Shown here piece after piece: positions 48,094 to 57,148 of a stretch of 64,000 nt of DNA. How positions within the stretch are numbered: position 1 is the stretch's first letter; every line of letters starts with the position of its first letter. A model generated the notes under the pieces. The model was not told the DNA's origin. It worked only from the letters and a program-made list of their open reading frames with translations, and searched no databases. The stretch covers positions 1,550,001 to 1,614,000 of the forward strand of contig NZ_CP014944.1 of assembly GCF_001767295.1 (NCBI RefSeq), read 5' to 3'. The DNA is from Colwellia sp. PAMC 20917. Its GTDB lineage: Bacteria > Pseudomonadota > Gammaproteobacteria > Enterobacterales > Alteromonadaceae. The position numbers and the translations under genes were made by a program.

Positions 48094-48441
48094 ATGAGTA
48101 TAGATATTTTATTTGTTTTTGCTGTTGCCGTAATATTGTGGATGGCATGGTTATTAGTTAAAGCAAAACGTTTCACTAAATTTAAGCTACAGATAGAAAA
48201 AGAGTTAAAGCCAAAAGTTATTGCTGATATTTTAGCCGAATTAGAAGAAAGCAGAAGTGATATTTTTCCAAATAACGAAATTCATCAACAAGCAACGATT
48301 TATTATTGGTCGCAGTATAAAGTGCGTATTTTGCAAGCCGCCTTGCAACGAGAAATCATTAGTACTCAGTGGTTAAAAGACACCGGCAACTTACGTAATA
48401 GCCAGCATCTTTTTCACGTTGAACAAGAGTACTTAAATTAA
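48094..48441 (+). CDS. Small protein with N-terminal membrane helix
   Basis: The 115-residue product begins with a membrane segment (IDILFVFAVAVILWMAWLLV) followed by basic residues, giving a likely cytoplasmic C-terminus. The rest is helical and charged (FKLQIEKELKPKVIADILAE, TIYYWSQYKVRILQAALQRE). I do not recognise a family. It converges on trmB with a 14-nt gap. Coding quality looks good, so it is probably real. Confidence 0.65.
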   Translation: MSIDILFVFAVAVILWMAWLLVKAKRFTKFKLQIEKELKPKVIADILAELEESRSDIFPNNEIHQQATIYYWSQYKVRILQAALQREIISTQWLKDTGNLRNSQHLFHVEQEYLN

Positions 48442-48455
48442 CTGTCCATTCTGGA

Positions 48456-49190
48456 TTAATCTTGGCGTTTAAATTGAATATCCCAAACGCCATGGCCTAA
48501 GTTATGACCACGGTTTTCAAATTTCGTTAATGGCCGAGAATCAGGACGTGGCACAAAGTCACCATCGGTGGCTAAGTTTTTATAGCCCGGCGCTGAGTTC
48601 ATATCTTCAATCATGCATTCTGCGTAATTTTCCCAGTCAGTTGCCATATGAAAAACACCACCCACCTTTAGCTTTTGACGAATAGTTTCGACAAATTCTA
48701 ACGAAACAATTCGACGTTTATGATGCTTCTTTTTATGCCAAGGATCAGGAAAAAACAATTGCACGGTCGTTAATGAACCATTAGGAATACAGTCAGCAAG
48801 CACTTCTATCGCATCATGTTCAAAAACCTTTAAATTATTAACGCCTTCTTCATCTGCTAATGAAATACAAGCGCCAACACCCGGACGATGCACTTCAACA
48901 CCAACAAAATTTAGTTCTGGGGCATTTTTTGCCATTTCGACTAAAGATTTACCCATGCCAAAACCAATTTCTAAGATAATAGGATTGCTGTTATTAAATA
49001 AGTGAGCAAAATCAATCATTCCATCAAGGTGGTTTAAGCCCATTGTTGGCCAAAATTGCTCCAATGCATTCGCTTGTCCTTTTGTTAATCGCCCTTCGCG
49101 CTTAACAAAACTACGTACTTTGCGAATATATTTGCCTTCTTTTTCAGCTTCTTCAATGCTTTTGTGGGTGTTTTCAGTTTTATCTACCAT
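48456..49190 (-). CDS. trmB: tRNA (guanine-N7)-methyltransferase TrmB
   Basis: TrmB makes m7G46 in tRNA from AdoMet. The ATG at 49190 follows GAAGAAAT; an in-frame TTG four codons earlier is unlikely. Motifs: [20 protein letters not shown] (AdoMet binding), [36 protein letters not shown] (catalytic PDPW..K..H.KRR block) and the late [16 protein letters not shown]. Length is 244 residues, normal. It is followed on the same strand's upstream side by yggL. Confidence 0.96.
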   Translation of the reverse strand: MVDKTENTHKSIEEAEKEGKYIRKVRSFVKREGRLTKGQANALEQFWPTMGLNHLDGMIDFAHLFNNSNPIILEIGFGMGKSLVEMAKNAPELNFVGVEVHRPGVGACISLADEEGVNNLKVFEHDAIEVLADCIPNGSLTTVQLFFPDPWHKKKHHKRRIVSLEFVETIRQKLKVGGVFHMATDWENYAECMIEDMNSAPGYKNLATDGDFVPRPDSRPLTKFENRGHNLGHGVWDIQFKRQD

Positions 49191-49341
49191 ATATTTCTTC
49201 AATATAATCCAAGTTTTATTCTAAATAAATGCGCTTTAAACAAAGCAGCCAAAATTTTCAGAGTCTGCACTTATTGTACATAAGTAATGGCACTGAAAAA
49301 TGCTGACAATGCCGGGTAAAGTTCATTTATGATGAATAAAG

Positions 49342-49680
49342 TTATTCAGCCCACCAAACATCGTAAAGATCACTAACAGCTACTGCTGTAGCGCCATTTT
49401 TATTCAACCAAGATTCTACAGCGGTACGATGTTCATCGGTACACTTACCGATATTTTGAGTACAAACGATACCATGCCATAAAACATCGCCTTCGCCACC
49501 AAAACCTAAACCATTAGGTTGAATAACTTCATTAAAAAAGTTATTCAAAAAAGTATCAACCGTATCATTGTCTGTACCGTCAGCTAATTTAAAAGCGACG
49601 TCAAAACCTAATTCTTGGTATTCATCAACACGTAATTTTTTACGTAAACGGCGGTTACGGTTTTTAGCATTTAATTTCAT
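49342..49680 (-). CDS. yggL: YggL family 50S ribosome-binding protein
   Basis: The 112-residue protein belongs to DUF469. The very basic start (NRNRRLRKKLRVDEYQELGF) and the middle NGLGFGGEGDVLWHGIVCT are typical, as is the ending. YggL associates with the large ribosomal subunit. It is encoded between trmB and mutY as in many gammaproteobacteria, here divergent from mutY. Confidence 0.92.
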   Translation of the reverse strand: MKLNAKNRNRRLRKKLRVDEYQELGFDVAFKLADGTDNDTVDTFLNNFFNEVIQPNGLGFGGEGDVLWHGIVCTQNIGKCTDEHRTAVESWLNKNGATAVAVSDLYDVWWAE

Positions 49681-49821
49681 TTTAATTCCTTAAATCTTAG
49701 CAAGTATATTTCGAGTAATAATCTCGAGATTAATATGGACGAGAGCATAATGGCATTATAAATTTTTGCAATAAAAAATGCACATTTATTCGTGTCCGTT
49801 TATTAGGTAAACTAAGTCGCT

Positions 49822-50895
49822 ATGACAAATAAAACTCAAATATCACCGAAATCAGCACAGTTTTTTGCCACGCAAACACTCGACTGGTATCAAGCCCAAG
49901 GCAGAAAGCACTTACCTTGGCAGCACAATAAAACCCCATACCGTGTATGGATCTCTGAAATAATGCTGCAACAAACACAGGTAGCAACGGTTATTCCGTA
50001 CTATCATCGTTTTATGGACAGTTTCCCAACAATTACCGATTTAGCTAATGCCGATGAAGATAACGTTTTACATCATTGGACAGGATTAGGTTATTACGCT
50101 CGAGCTCGTAATTTACATAAAACAGCAAAAATAATTACTCAGCAATACCAAGGTACTTTTCCTGAGGACATTGAACAAGTTATTGCTCTACCGGGTATCG
50201 GTCGTTCAACCGCTGGTGCAATTTTAAGTTTGGCATTGAATAAGCATCACGCTATTTTAGATGGTAATGTAAAACGGGTATTAGCGCGTTGTTATATGGT
50301 TGAAGGCCATAATGGTCAGAGTAAGTATGAAAAAGCGTTATGGCCGATTGCAGAGGTATTAACGCCCAAAGAAGGTGTTGCGCAGTTTAATCAAGCGATG
50401 ATGGATCTAGGCGCACTTATTTGTACGCGCAGTAAACCTAAATGCGAGCTTTGCCCGTTAAGTGACAGTTGTTTAGCTTTTTCACTGAATGAACAAAGTA
50501 GTTACCCACAAAAAAAACCAAAGAAAATCATTCCAGAAAAACAAACTATTATGGTGATACCTCGTATTAACCAGCAAGTATTATTAGAGAAACGGCCGCC
50601 AAGTGGTATATGGGGAGGTTTATGGTGTTTTTTAGAGGTCGAGCACGAAGAAGAGATTGCCGCATTATTAGCGAAGCTCCATTTGAAACAAACGTCCGTT
50701 GTACCCTTAGCAAAATTTCGCCATACCTTTAGTCACTTTCATTTAGATATATCGCCAGTAGTGATTGATTGTGAACAATTACCAGCAAAAGAAATCAACG
50801 AAAACAACCAACAACAGTGGTATAATTTAGCCACAACTGCATCGGTTGGCTTAGCAGCATCAACTCAAAAATTGATCAGCTTATTAAAGCCATGA
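49822..50895 (+). CDS. mutY: A/G-specific adenine glycosylase MutY
   Basis: MutY removes adenine mispaired with 8-oxoguanine. The 357-residue enzyme has the catalytic Glu in [12 protein letters not shown], the helix-hairpin-helix [20 protein letters not shown] and the catalytic Asp in [13 protein letters not shown]. The iron-sulfur Cys set is [17 protein letters not shown] (spacing 6-2-5). The C-terminal NUDIX-like recognition domain starts near residue 240 ([21 protein letters not shown]). It is followed by yggX. Confidence 0.97.
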   Translation: MTNKTQISPKSAQFFATQTLDWYQAQGRKHLPWQHNKTPYRVWISEIMLQQTQVATVIPYYHRFMDSFPTITDLANADEDNVLHHWTGLGYYARARNLHKTAKIITQQYQGTFPEDIEQVIALPGIGRSTAGAILSLALNKHHAILDGNVKRVLARCYMVEGHNGQSKYEKALWPIAEVLTPKEGVAQFNQAMMDLGALICTRSKPKCELCPLSDSCLAFSLNEQSSYPQKKPKKIIPEKQTIMVIPRINQQVLLEKRPPSGIWGGLWCFLEVEHEEEIAALLAKLHLKQTSVVPLAKFRHTFSHFHLDISPVVIDCEQLPAKEINENNQQQWYNLATTASVGLAASTQKLISLLKP

Positions 50896-50996
50896 TATTT
50901 ATATATCGATACCACTTTAAGATACAGATGAATATTAAAGTGGTAAAAGTATAAATGCACAGACCAACTTACAACCTAGAACAAGAGAATTAACTT

Positions 50997-51269
50997 ATGA
51001 GCCGTATTATATTTTGCCAAAATTTAAAAAAAGATGCTGAAGGACTAGGATTTCAACTTTATCCTGGAGAAGTCGGTAAACGTATTTTTGATAATATCAG
51101 TCAAGAAGCATTTAAAAACTGGCAACAAAAACAAACCATGCTTATTAATGAGAAAAAAATGAACATGATGGAGCCAAATGACCGTGCTTTTTTAGAAACG
51201 GCTATGGTTGCTTATCTTTTTGAAGGAAAAGAACCAGAAATTGAAGGTTACGTTCCACCGAAAAAGTAA
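50997..51269 (+). CDS. yggX: Fe(II)-trafficking protein YggX
   Basis: This 90-residue protein protects iron-sulfur clusters and is linked to MutY, which carries one. The family start is clear: [22 protein letters not shown] with the conserved Cys, then [19 protein letters not shown] and [16 protein letters not shown]. It lies 101 nt behind mutY, the usual order. Confidence 0.96.
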   Translation: MSRIIFCQNLKKDAEGLGFQLYPGEVGKRIFDNISQEAFKNWQQKQTMLINEKKMNMMEPNDRAFLETAMVAYLFEGKEPEIEGYVPPKK

Positions 51270-51381
51270 GGGTTCAACAACTTTTTTTATTAAGAATTTT
51301 GATTAAATGGTGATTTTACGCTGACTATTCCGCCAATAAGCAGAAAAAACAAGCAAACAAACATTTATTTAAAAAAAAGGG

Positions 51382-51410
51382 TTGACGAACAAATCGAAAA
51401 ACAGTTTAAT
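51382..51410 (+). promoter_or_regulatory. Promoter of tRNA-Phe
   Basis: TTGACG (51382-51387) and TTTAAT (51405-51410) are separated by 17 nt and followed by ACGCCCCG. A strong -35, ideal spacing and a GC-rich discriminator are typical of stable-RNA promoters under stringent control. Confidence 0.8.
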
Positions 51411-51457
51411 ACGCCCCGTCTTCAAGGCAAAGCCGAAAAGACAGCAGATTAGACACT

Positions 51458-51533
51458 GCCTCGATAGCTCAGTCGGTAGAGCAGAGGATTGAAAATCCTC
51501 GTGTCCCTGGTTCGATTCCGGGTCGAGGCACCA
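51458..51533 (+). tRNA. tRNA-Phe (GAA)
   Basis: The 76-nt gene has acceptor arms GCCTCGA and TCGAGGC, an encoded CCA, the anticodon GAA and the T arm GGTTCGATTCC. It is nearly identical to the tRNA-Phe at 38644-38719. It is co-oriented with tRNA-Thr 122 nt later and may share its transcript. Confidence 0.98.
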
Positions 51534-51655
51534 TCTATTCAACCTATTTGAATATTTGTTGCTTACTTTTTTAATATAGAAATAGTGTAGAAACATTTGT
51601 TCGGTGCCAAGATAAATAGTTCAATAGAATAAATTTATCGCACACATCTTTGTGT

Positions 51656-51731
<76 letters not shown>

Positions 51732-51753
51732 TCCATTCCGAAAGGAAGGAACG

Positions 51754-51783
51754 AAACCTTAACAGCAATGTTAAGGTTTTTTT
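51754..51783 (+). terminator. Terminator after tRNA-Thr
   Basis: AAACCTTAAC (51754-51763) pairs with 51770-51779 around AGCAAT, followed by eight T. It ends the tRNA-Phe/tRNA-Thr transcript. Confidence 0.88.
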
Positions 51784-51809
51784 TCGTCTTAAGAAAAGTA
51801 AAACCATCT

Positions 51810-51866
51810 ACTGATAAACTCAGTCACTCTTAACATGCAGCAATTCGACTCCGGCAGTCAGCAACC
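51810..51866 (+). pseudogene. tRNA-Thr 3'-half remnant 1
   Basis: The T-arm and acceptor part TTCGACTCCGGCAGTCAGCA matches tRNA-Thr at all but one of 20 positions. Upstream the anticodon-stem halves ACTGA and TCAGT are kept around a changed loop (TAAAC), with extra bases before the T arm. The D arm and 5' acceptor strand are absent, so no tRNA can form. Confidence 0.65.
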
Positions 51867-51893
51867 TTCCTTCCATTCCAAAAGAAAGGAACG

Positions 51894-51923
51894 AAACCTT
51901 AAAAGCAATGTTAAGGTTTTTTT
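51894..51923 (+). terminator. Terminator copy 2
   Basis: This is a copy of the tRNA-Thr terminator (arms 51894-51902 and 51911-51919, T-run after) with one base change in the stem-loop (AAAAGCAAT). It sits behind tRNA-Thr remnant 1 exactly as the first sits behind the real gene. Confidence 0.75.
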
Positions 51924-51968
51924 CGTCTGAAATTTGTCGGTGATACTTTGAAGTTAGAACTAACAGCT

Positions 51969-52025
51969 ACTGATAAACTCAGTCACTCTTAACGGGCTGC
52001 AGTTTAACTCCGGCAGTCAGCAACC
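51969..52025 (+). pseudogene. tRNA-Thr 3'-half remnant 2
   Basis: This is a second remnant with ACTGA-TAAAC-TCAGT and TTTAACTCCGGCAGTCAGCA. It shares with remnant 1 the altered anticodon loop and the CAGTCAGCAACC end, so the two remnants are copies of one another rather than independent copies of the intact gene. It is further decayed in the T loop. Confidence 0.6.
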
Positions 52026-52052
52026 TTTCTTCCATTCCAAAAGGAAGGAAAA

Positions 52053-52082
52053 AAACCTTAACAGCAATGTTAAGGTTTTTTT
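52053..52082 (+). terminator. Terminator copy 3
   Basis: Arms AAACCTTAAC (52053-52062) and 52069-52078 with a T-run; identical in the stem to the first copy. From here to the ydbH start (52345) I see only its promoter region. Confidence 0.75.
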
Positions 52083-52344
52083 TCATCTGAAATTTGTCAG
52101 TTGATACTTTGAAGTTAAAAACTCGAAAGTTAGAACTAACAGCTACTAATGTTAAAAAGTACCTGTAATCTTGTTTTTTCCTGCAATTTATCAATCACTA
52201 GCTATATTCGATTGTGTAAAATTAGGCTACCCTGTTAACTGTTGTGACCATAAATAGACTGTCGACTCATGGGCATCAACGATTAATAGCAATTAACATA
52301 TTTTCTACTTGGGTTAAAAAAGTAACTATGGCAAGGGAGCCTAA

Positions 52345-54978
52345 GTGCGATTTCTTAAATTTATCTTAATTGCTGTTATCACCTTACTGATTATTTTCAC
52401 TATCACTTACAGTGCTAGAGTTTCAGTTATCAATTACCTTGTAAAAACACAATTCAATTCAGACAAAATAGCGTTGACTTGCCTAAATGTAAGCCTTACC
52501 AGTAATATGGCCATTAGGGTCAACAAGGCATGCTTACAGACCCCAAAGGCTAACATTCAAATTGTCGGTATTACAATACAATGGCAACTATCCCCTAGCC
52601 TTAATATAACGGATATTGATATAGGGTTGGCAGAGATTAAAGGTACAGATCATTTATTCTCCAAAAAAGATGATGCTCTATTAAGCAAAGAGCAAGAAAA
52701 TCAAAACTTAAGCCAATTGCTTTCAACAAGTTTACAAACTTATGCACAACAGATTAAGCAGTTTAATTTACCGACAAAAATAAATGTCACTAAACTTTCC
52801 TATTCACCGTTTACGCTTAGCAATAAAACTGAGACAAAATATATTGCTAATTTATCGACACTCGCTAATAACTTGTCTTTTACACTAACAACATCCGCAA
52901 GCGTAGCGTTTATCGAAGCTAAGCTAACCCGAGAGAAAGAAGGTTTTTCCATTGAGATCTCAAGTAAATTAAGTTTACTAAAAAGCTTTTTAAGCGCCCA
53001 TCGATTACCTATTACCGCAGCATTAGCAAACAACTTAACGGCTAGCGAAATCTCAGGTGATTTCAACACACAGATAAAATATCAAGCGAGCGCTATTAGC
53101 TTGAAAAATCAAATAAGCAATATCTCGATAACTTCTGAAAACGGCATAGGCAATAGCGGCCCGTTTAAACTATTAGGTGCGCTGAACTTCGATAGTCAAT
53201 TTGATTTAATCACCAAAGAAACGACTCATGAAATTTCCGCTAAAGACAAGATAACCGTCGCGTTAACCTTTGTTGGAAAAAATGAAATATTAGTGGAGTA
53301 TAGTCAGCCACAGTTGTTAGCGAAGTTAAGCCAAGCCGGGCTATCGCCAACAATGATGTCAATACTTGAAGAGAATCCGTTAACGCACGTAACCATAAAA
53401 CCTCAAGGCAATGCTCGATTAACACTGAACGATAGTAAGGGCTACCTTAGTCATCTTGAAATAAGCGCCATTAGCGGCGCACGACCTCACCAAGTAAAAT
53501 TTGATAATATTACTTTTGCCTTACCTACCCCACAAATACCTTATGCATTAGCAGTAGAGCATTTTGTTATTGATAGTCAGCTGAAGCTGCTTAACATAGC
53601 GAAATACACTCCTGCGCCTGTTGCTTTACATTTAATTGGCTCACTAAATAAAACCGAGCAAACAACAACGATTAATTTAACAGCAGACTCTTCAATCACC
53701 TTAAATAATATTGTGGTGCTTAAACAGATGACTGAGGACAAAGATAACAATCAAACGCACAATAAAATCACCACAAAAACGTCAACTGCACAAAAACCTC
53801 AAGCACTGTTAAGCCTAAAAAAATTAACAACAAATTTAACGGGTAGCGTAGCACTGTTAGAGGACAACAATCTAAACATTAAACTAAAAGTCGATAATCA
53901 CGCTTCACAGTTGAATATTCCTAAAAAACTAAAGATAACTTCGTTTAATATTTTTAGTGAACTCAACGGCAGCTTTGACGATATTCAGCTTAATGCTCAA
54001 GCCAGTGCTGACGGAGTGAAGCTAGGCAATATTGTTTTAACTGGCCCAGTCAAGTCACCTAATGTAGTTATTACCGCCAAAAATTTACAACTCACCAACT
54101 TATTATCGTTAAATATCCAATTGCCGACTGAAGTTGAATTGATTGATGGCCTATTAGATTATAATATTTCGGGTCAAATAAACGCTTTAAACAATATTGA
54201 AAACACACCCTTTAACGTTTCGGTGGCAATTACCTCACTCAGTGGTGAAATCAATGGCATTTGGTTGCAAGAGCTCAATTGGCAACAACATTTTTCATTA
54301 CTCGCTGGAAAAATAACAACTCAGCCCAATGCTAAAGAAAACCTAACCGTTGAATTAATTGAAACTGTGACTCCTATTTCAAAGCTATCAATTAACACCA
54401 ACTGGACATTCGATAAAAGCTTTCAGCTTTCAGCCAACAAACTTAAGGCGAATGTTTTAGGGGGCAGCTTCTTTATTCCAAATATACAATGGCCTGTCGA
54501 ACATGGGCATTCAGTTAATGTTCAGCTTAATAGTATAGACTTAGAGCAAGTATTAGCATTAGATGAAAAACAAGGTATTGTTGTAACAGGTAACATATCA
54601 GGCCAACTTCCCGTTACTTTTGATGGTGATAAATATATTATTGAAAAAGGTGAACTGCACAATATTAGCAACGGACTGATACAGGTCATTGATAACCCAG
54701 CCGTAACAGAGCTTAAAGCAAACAACAGTCAACTAAAACTGGCGTTTGATGCACTGCAAAACTTGCATTATCATCAGCTTTCCTCCGCAGTTACAATGGC
54801 AGACGACGGTTACATGCAGTTAAACACAGTAATAAAAGGTCGCAATCCAGATATTGATAACGATGTTAATTTAAATCTGAATTTGAGTTATGACTTACTT
54901 GGTTTACTTGAATCATTATCAATAACTCAACGTTTTGAAGAAAGCCTTATCAAAGGTTTACAAAAAAAGAAGGAGTAA
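52345..54978 (+). CDS. ydbH: YdbH-type AsmA-like intermembrane lipid transport protein
   Basis: YdbH, TamB and YhdP are the AsmA-like bridges that carry phospholipid to the outer membrane. The 877-residue protein starts with GTG behind AAGGGAGC. One N-terminal membrane helix (FLKFILIAVITLLIIFTITY) is followed by a very long beta-strand-rich periplasmic part (LQLTNLLSLNIQLPTEVELI) and ends SITQRFEESLIKGLQKKKE. The C-terminal GNISGQLPVTFDGDKYIIEK region fits the family. It is translationally close to ynbE (2 nt) and ydbL, the standard operon. Confidence 0.9.
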   Translation: MRFLKFILIAVITLLIIFTITYSARVSVINYLVKTQFNSDKIALTCLNVSLTSNMAIRVNKACLQTPKANIQIVGITIQWQLSPSLNITDIDIGLAEIKGTDHLFSKKDDALLSKEQENQNLSQLLSTSLQTYAQQIKQFNLPTKINVTKLSYSPFTLSNKTETKYIANLSTLANNLSFTLTTSASVAFIEAKLTREKEGFSIEISSKLSLLKSFLSAHRLPITAALANNLTASEISGDFNTQIKYQASAISLKNQISNISITSENGIGNSGPFKLLGALNFDSQFDLITKETTHEISAKDKITVALTFVGKNEILVEYSQPQLLAKLSQAGLSPTMMSILEENPLTHVTIKPQGNARLTLNDSKGYLSHLEISAISGARPHQVKFDNITFALPTPQIPYALAVEHFVIDSQLKLLNIAKYTPAPVALHLIGSLNKTEQTTTINLTADSSITLNNIVVLKQMTEDKDNNQTHNKITTKTSTAQKPQALLSLKKLTTNLTGSVALLEDNNLNIKLKVDNHASQLNIPKKLKITSFNIFSELNGSFDDIQLNAQASADGVKLGNIVLTGPVKSPNVVITAKNLQLTNLLSLNIQLPTEVELIDGLLDYNISGQINALNNIENTPFNVSVAITSLSGEINGIWLQELNWQQHFSLLAGKITTQPNAKENLTVELIETVTPISKLSINTNWTFDKSFQLSANKLKANVLGGSFFIPNIQWPVEHGHSVNVQLNSIDLEQVLALDEKQGIVVTGNISGQLPVTFDGDKYIIEKGELHNISNGLIQVIDNPAVTELKANNSQLKLAFDALQNLHYHQLSSAVTMADDGYMQLNTVIKGRNPDIDNDVNLNLNLSYDLLGLLESLSITQRFEESLIKGLQKKKE

Positions 54979-54980
54979 GT

Positions 54981-55163
54981 ATGAGTAAAATACTAATCGT
55001 GCTATTCACTGTGTTCATTATCAGTGCTTGTACACATAAGATAGAAGTTAGTGCAAAAGAACCGATCACCATTAATTTAAATTTGAAAATTGATCATGAA
55101 ATAAAGGTGAAGGTAGATAAAGAACTAGACGACATATTTAGTGCTGAAAGCGACATATTTTAG
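54981..55163 (+). CDS. ynbE: YnbE-family lipoprotein
   Basis: The 60-residue lipoprotein has a signal ending in FIISAC (lipidated Cys 17) and a short mature part with alternating strands (EPITINLNLKIDHEIKVKVD). In E. coli the outer-membrane YnbE partners with the C-terminus of YdbH, probably extending its beta sheet. It lies between ydbH and ydbL with gaps of only 2 and 9 nt. Confidence 0.92.
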   Translation: MSKILIVLFTVFIISACTHKIEVSAKEPITINLNLKIDHEIKVKVDKELDDIFSAESDIF

Positions 55164-55172
55164 GGAAAAACC

Positions 55173-55514
55173 ATGAAAAATTTAACAAAGAAATTCATAA
55201 AAAAAATAAGCTGTGCTCTATTGGTCTCTACTATAGCCTTTTCCGCTTGGGCTACTTCACTCGACGATGCAAAACAACAAGGTTTAGTGGGTGAAATGTC
55301 TAATGGTTACTTAGGTCTTATTATTGATAGCCCAGACGCGAAAAGCCTAGTCACCAGTGTTAACGAAAAGCGCAAAAGTATTTATATGAATTTAGCACGC
55401 ACCAATAAAATCACCATGCAACAAGTCACCGCTTTAGCGGGTAAAAAAGCTTATGATAAAACTCAACCAGGCCACTTTATCCAAAATAGCACGGGTCAAT
55501 GGGTTAAAAAATAA
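55173..55514 (+). CDS. ydbL: YdbL-family (DUF1318) periplasmic protein
   Basis: The 113-residue protein has a signal peptide (cleavage after AFSAWA) and the family pattern LDDAKQQGLVGEMSNGYLGL, with TKITMQQV-like ALAGKKAYDKTQPGHFI near the end. In E. coli YdbL acts as a chaperone that limits YdbH-YnbE assembly. It is last in the operon. Confidence 0.93.
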   Translation: MKNLTKKFIKKISCALLVSTIAFSAWATSLDDAKQQGLVGEMSNGYLGLIIDSPDAKSLVTSVNEKRKSIYMNLARTNKITMQQVTALAGKKAYDKTQPGHFIQNSTGQWVKK

Positions 55515-55633
55515 AGAGTGATAACTGCACCTAAAGCGAATAGCTCTAAGTGTTGGTTTTATAGGTTTTTTGGCGATATCCATCAAAAAAGTACTGTTAC
55601 TGATGGCATTTAAGTATAGCCTTACCTAGAAAG

Positions 55634-55670
55634 AAACGAAATCTTAGCAACAATGTTAAGGTTTCGTTCC
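55634..55670 (+). terminator. Terminator-like hairpin after ydbL
   Basis: The imperfect stem has one mismatch and the loop AGCAACAATG-like core seen in the tRNA-Thr terminators, but lacks a good T-run. It probably ends the ydbH-ynbE-ydbL transcript, with lower certainty. Confidence 0.5.
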
Positions 55671-55694
55671 AATATAAAAACATAAAAAAAACAT

Positions 55695-55709
55695 AGACAC
55701 TCACTTTAA
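55695..55709 (-). repeat. Left 15-nt repeat of the Y1 element
   Basis: AGACACTCACTTTAA is the exact inverse complement of 57007-57021. Its 12-nt core recurs inversely at 56951-56962 and 56975-56986. Confidence 0.75.
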
Positions 55710-55892
55710 TTCAAACAACAGAAATATTTAATAACTGATCTTCTGTCGTCAGTCATATCGATTTTTAGTCATATTAAAGTGTGCTAAAACAGTTTTTCAA
55801 CTTTATTTTTCTTAAATCATCGATATTTTGGCAATTTTTTCCGCAGGAAGAACCTGATTAACAATCTGAAGATATTTTTATGGATTAACTAT

Positions 55893-56870
55893 TTAAGAAA
55901 ATAGTTGTTTGCAATGACTCAAATTTTGTCGTCGCTTTAACTGTTGATGCTCACAGTAGTCACTCAGTGCCATTTCATGACCAATGGCACCATGGAACTG
56001 GGTATTAAATTCAGTGGTGATTATCAACCAATTTTCAGCGGATATATTTAATCGATTGAGTATTGCAGGTTGGCTTTCTTCTATGAAACCAGATGTAGCT
56101 TCTCTAATGCATCGACCTGTTAACTCAATTAATTTAAGATAATCTTTGAGTTCAAAAGGTAAACCTTTTGGCATACCCTTTATTGGATTGCCAATAAAGG
56201 GTAATAGCGTGCTGGGCTGCTTGCTTTTTTCTGCCTGTTCACATCGAAGTTTAATACTCGTATGTTCTGAATTTTCTGGTGTTTGTGCAGCATTAGCTCG
56301 AATAGGGTTTAAATCAACATATGCCATACAAGATGCAAGAGCAGCTTCGTCTAATAGCGCTTGTGATTTAAATCTACCTTCCCAGAATCTACCTGTGCAG
56401 TCATCTTCTTGATTAGCGGCCCTAGCAATACCCTCATTGATATAACCCATAAACCAACTAATTTTCATCAGACGTTTTCGATAAACCTTAGCTGTTGACT
56501 TAACTATATCAAGTAATGGTTTTGCTAAGGCTTCACCTTGACAATATTGCTTGGTCAGTAAGGTGCCTTTGTATAAAGTATGCCAACGTTCAAGAACTTC
56601 TATCATGCTCCATTGCTTAGCTTTTGCTTCATCAATAAATACTACTACATGATAATGGTTACTCATTACAGCATAAGCACAGACATCGATAGCGAATACT
56701 TGCGTAAGAAAATGAAGTTTGTCTTCTACCCAGCCTCGACGGTGTTCATAGCTTTGGCCTGAATATTTATCTTCACCACATAAGAAGGCCCGTCGAACAC
56801 AACGAGCTACACAATGATAATAAGGGGTGTCTTCTAAACTAATTTGTTGCTTCCTTGGCGTTGCCATCAT
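55893..56870 (-). CDS. RAYT-like Y1 (HUH) transposase
   Basis: The 325-residue protein belongs to the Y1_Tnp superfamily that cuts single-stranded DNA with a Tyr. The HUH motif is visible as AYAVMSNHYHVVVFID, and the conserved later block TGRFWEGRFKSQALLDEAAL with YVDLNPIRA is typical of REP-associated (RAYT) transposases. The candidate catalytic Tyr lies in the MGYINEGIARAA segment. The gene looks intact. It is a different and longer subgroup from the relic at 24871-25163. No GC-rich REP palindromes are seen nearby; the AGTGAGTGTCT repeats may be the substrate. Confidence 0.85.
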   Translation of the reverse strand: MMATPRKQQISLEDTPYYHCVARCVRRAFLCGEDKYSGQSYEHRRGWVEDKLHFLTQVFAIDVCAYAVMSNHYHVVVFIDEAKAKQWSMIEVLERWHTLYKGTLLTKQYCQGEALAKPLLDIVKSTAKVYRKRLMKISWFMGYINEGIARAANQEDDCTGRFWEGRFKSQALLDEAALASCMAYVDLNPIRANAAQTPENSEHTSIKLRCEQAEKSKQPSTLLPFIGNPIKGMPKGLPFELKDYLKLIELTGRCIREATSGFIEESQPAILNRLNISAENWLIITTEFNTQFHGAIGHEMALSDYCEHQQLKRRQNLSHCKQLFS

Positions 56871-56950
56871 TCATCCTAAATAACATAGCTACCTTATTTT
56901 AGCTTAGTGCAAAGACTGTTATTGTTCAATTTTAAGTGGATTTCAATTTT

Positions 56951-57032
56951 AAGTGAGTGTCTGCTTAGGTCTTGAAGTGAGTGTCTTTGTTATGATTGCT
57001 TAGGTCTTAAAGTGAGTGTCTTTGTTCTGATT
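56951..57032 (+). repeat. 35-bp tandem repeats right of the Y1 gene
   Basis: Two units (56963-56997 and 56998-57032) differ at 2 of 35 positions and contain GCTTAGGTCTT, AAGTGAGTGTCT and TTTGTT. A partial third unit with the 12-nt core lies at 56951-56962. The core is the inverse of the repeat left of the transposase gene. Confidence 0.85.
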
Positions 57033-57148
57033 TTTTTTAATATGCTTGTATAAGTTGATTTTTTGGTATACAAATCACAATAATCGTCTTTTTGCACTCT
57101 ACGATGAGAGAAAAGTATGATTAATACCAAAATTAATTAGGAATTTAA

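Larger units (their letters stand above)
55515..55892. other. Spacer between ydbL and the Y1 transposase
   Basis: The 378-nt gap holds a hairpin at 55634-55670 that resembles the tRNA-Thr terminators (TTAAGGTTTCGTTC pairing with AACGAAATCTTA, central AACAATG) and a 15-nt repeat at 55695-55709. The rest is AT-rich with no gene seen. Confidence 0.6.
55695..57032 (-). mobile_element. Y1-transposase element with shared terminal repeats
   Basis: A single Y1 transposase gene is flanked by short repeats. On the left, AGACACTCACTTTAA (55695-55709). On the right, its exact inverse at 57007-57021 within a 35-bp tandem pair. The outer limits are not certain, since no target-site duplication is obvious. 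It separates the ydb operon from the GNAT-nitrilase gene. Confidence 0.55.
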
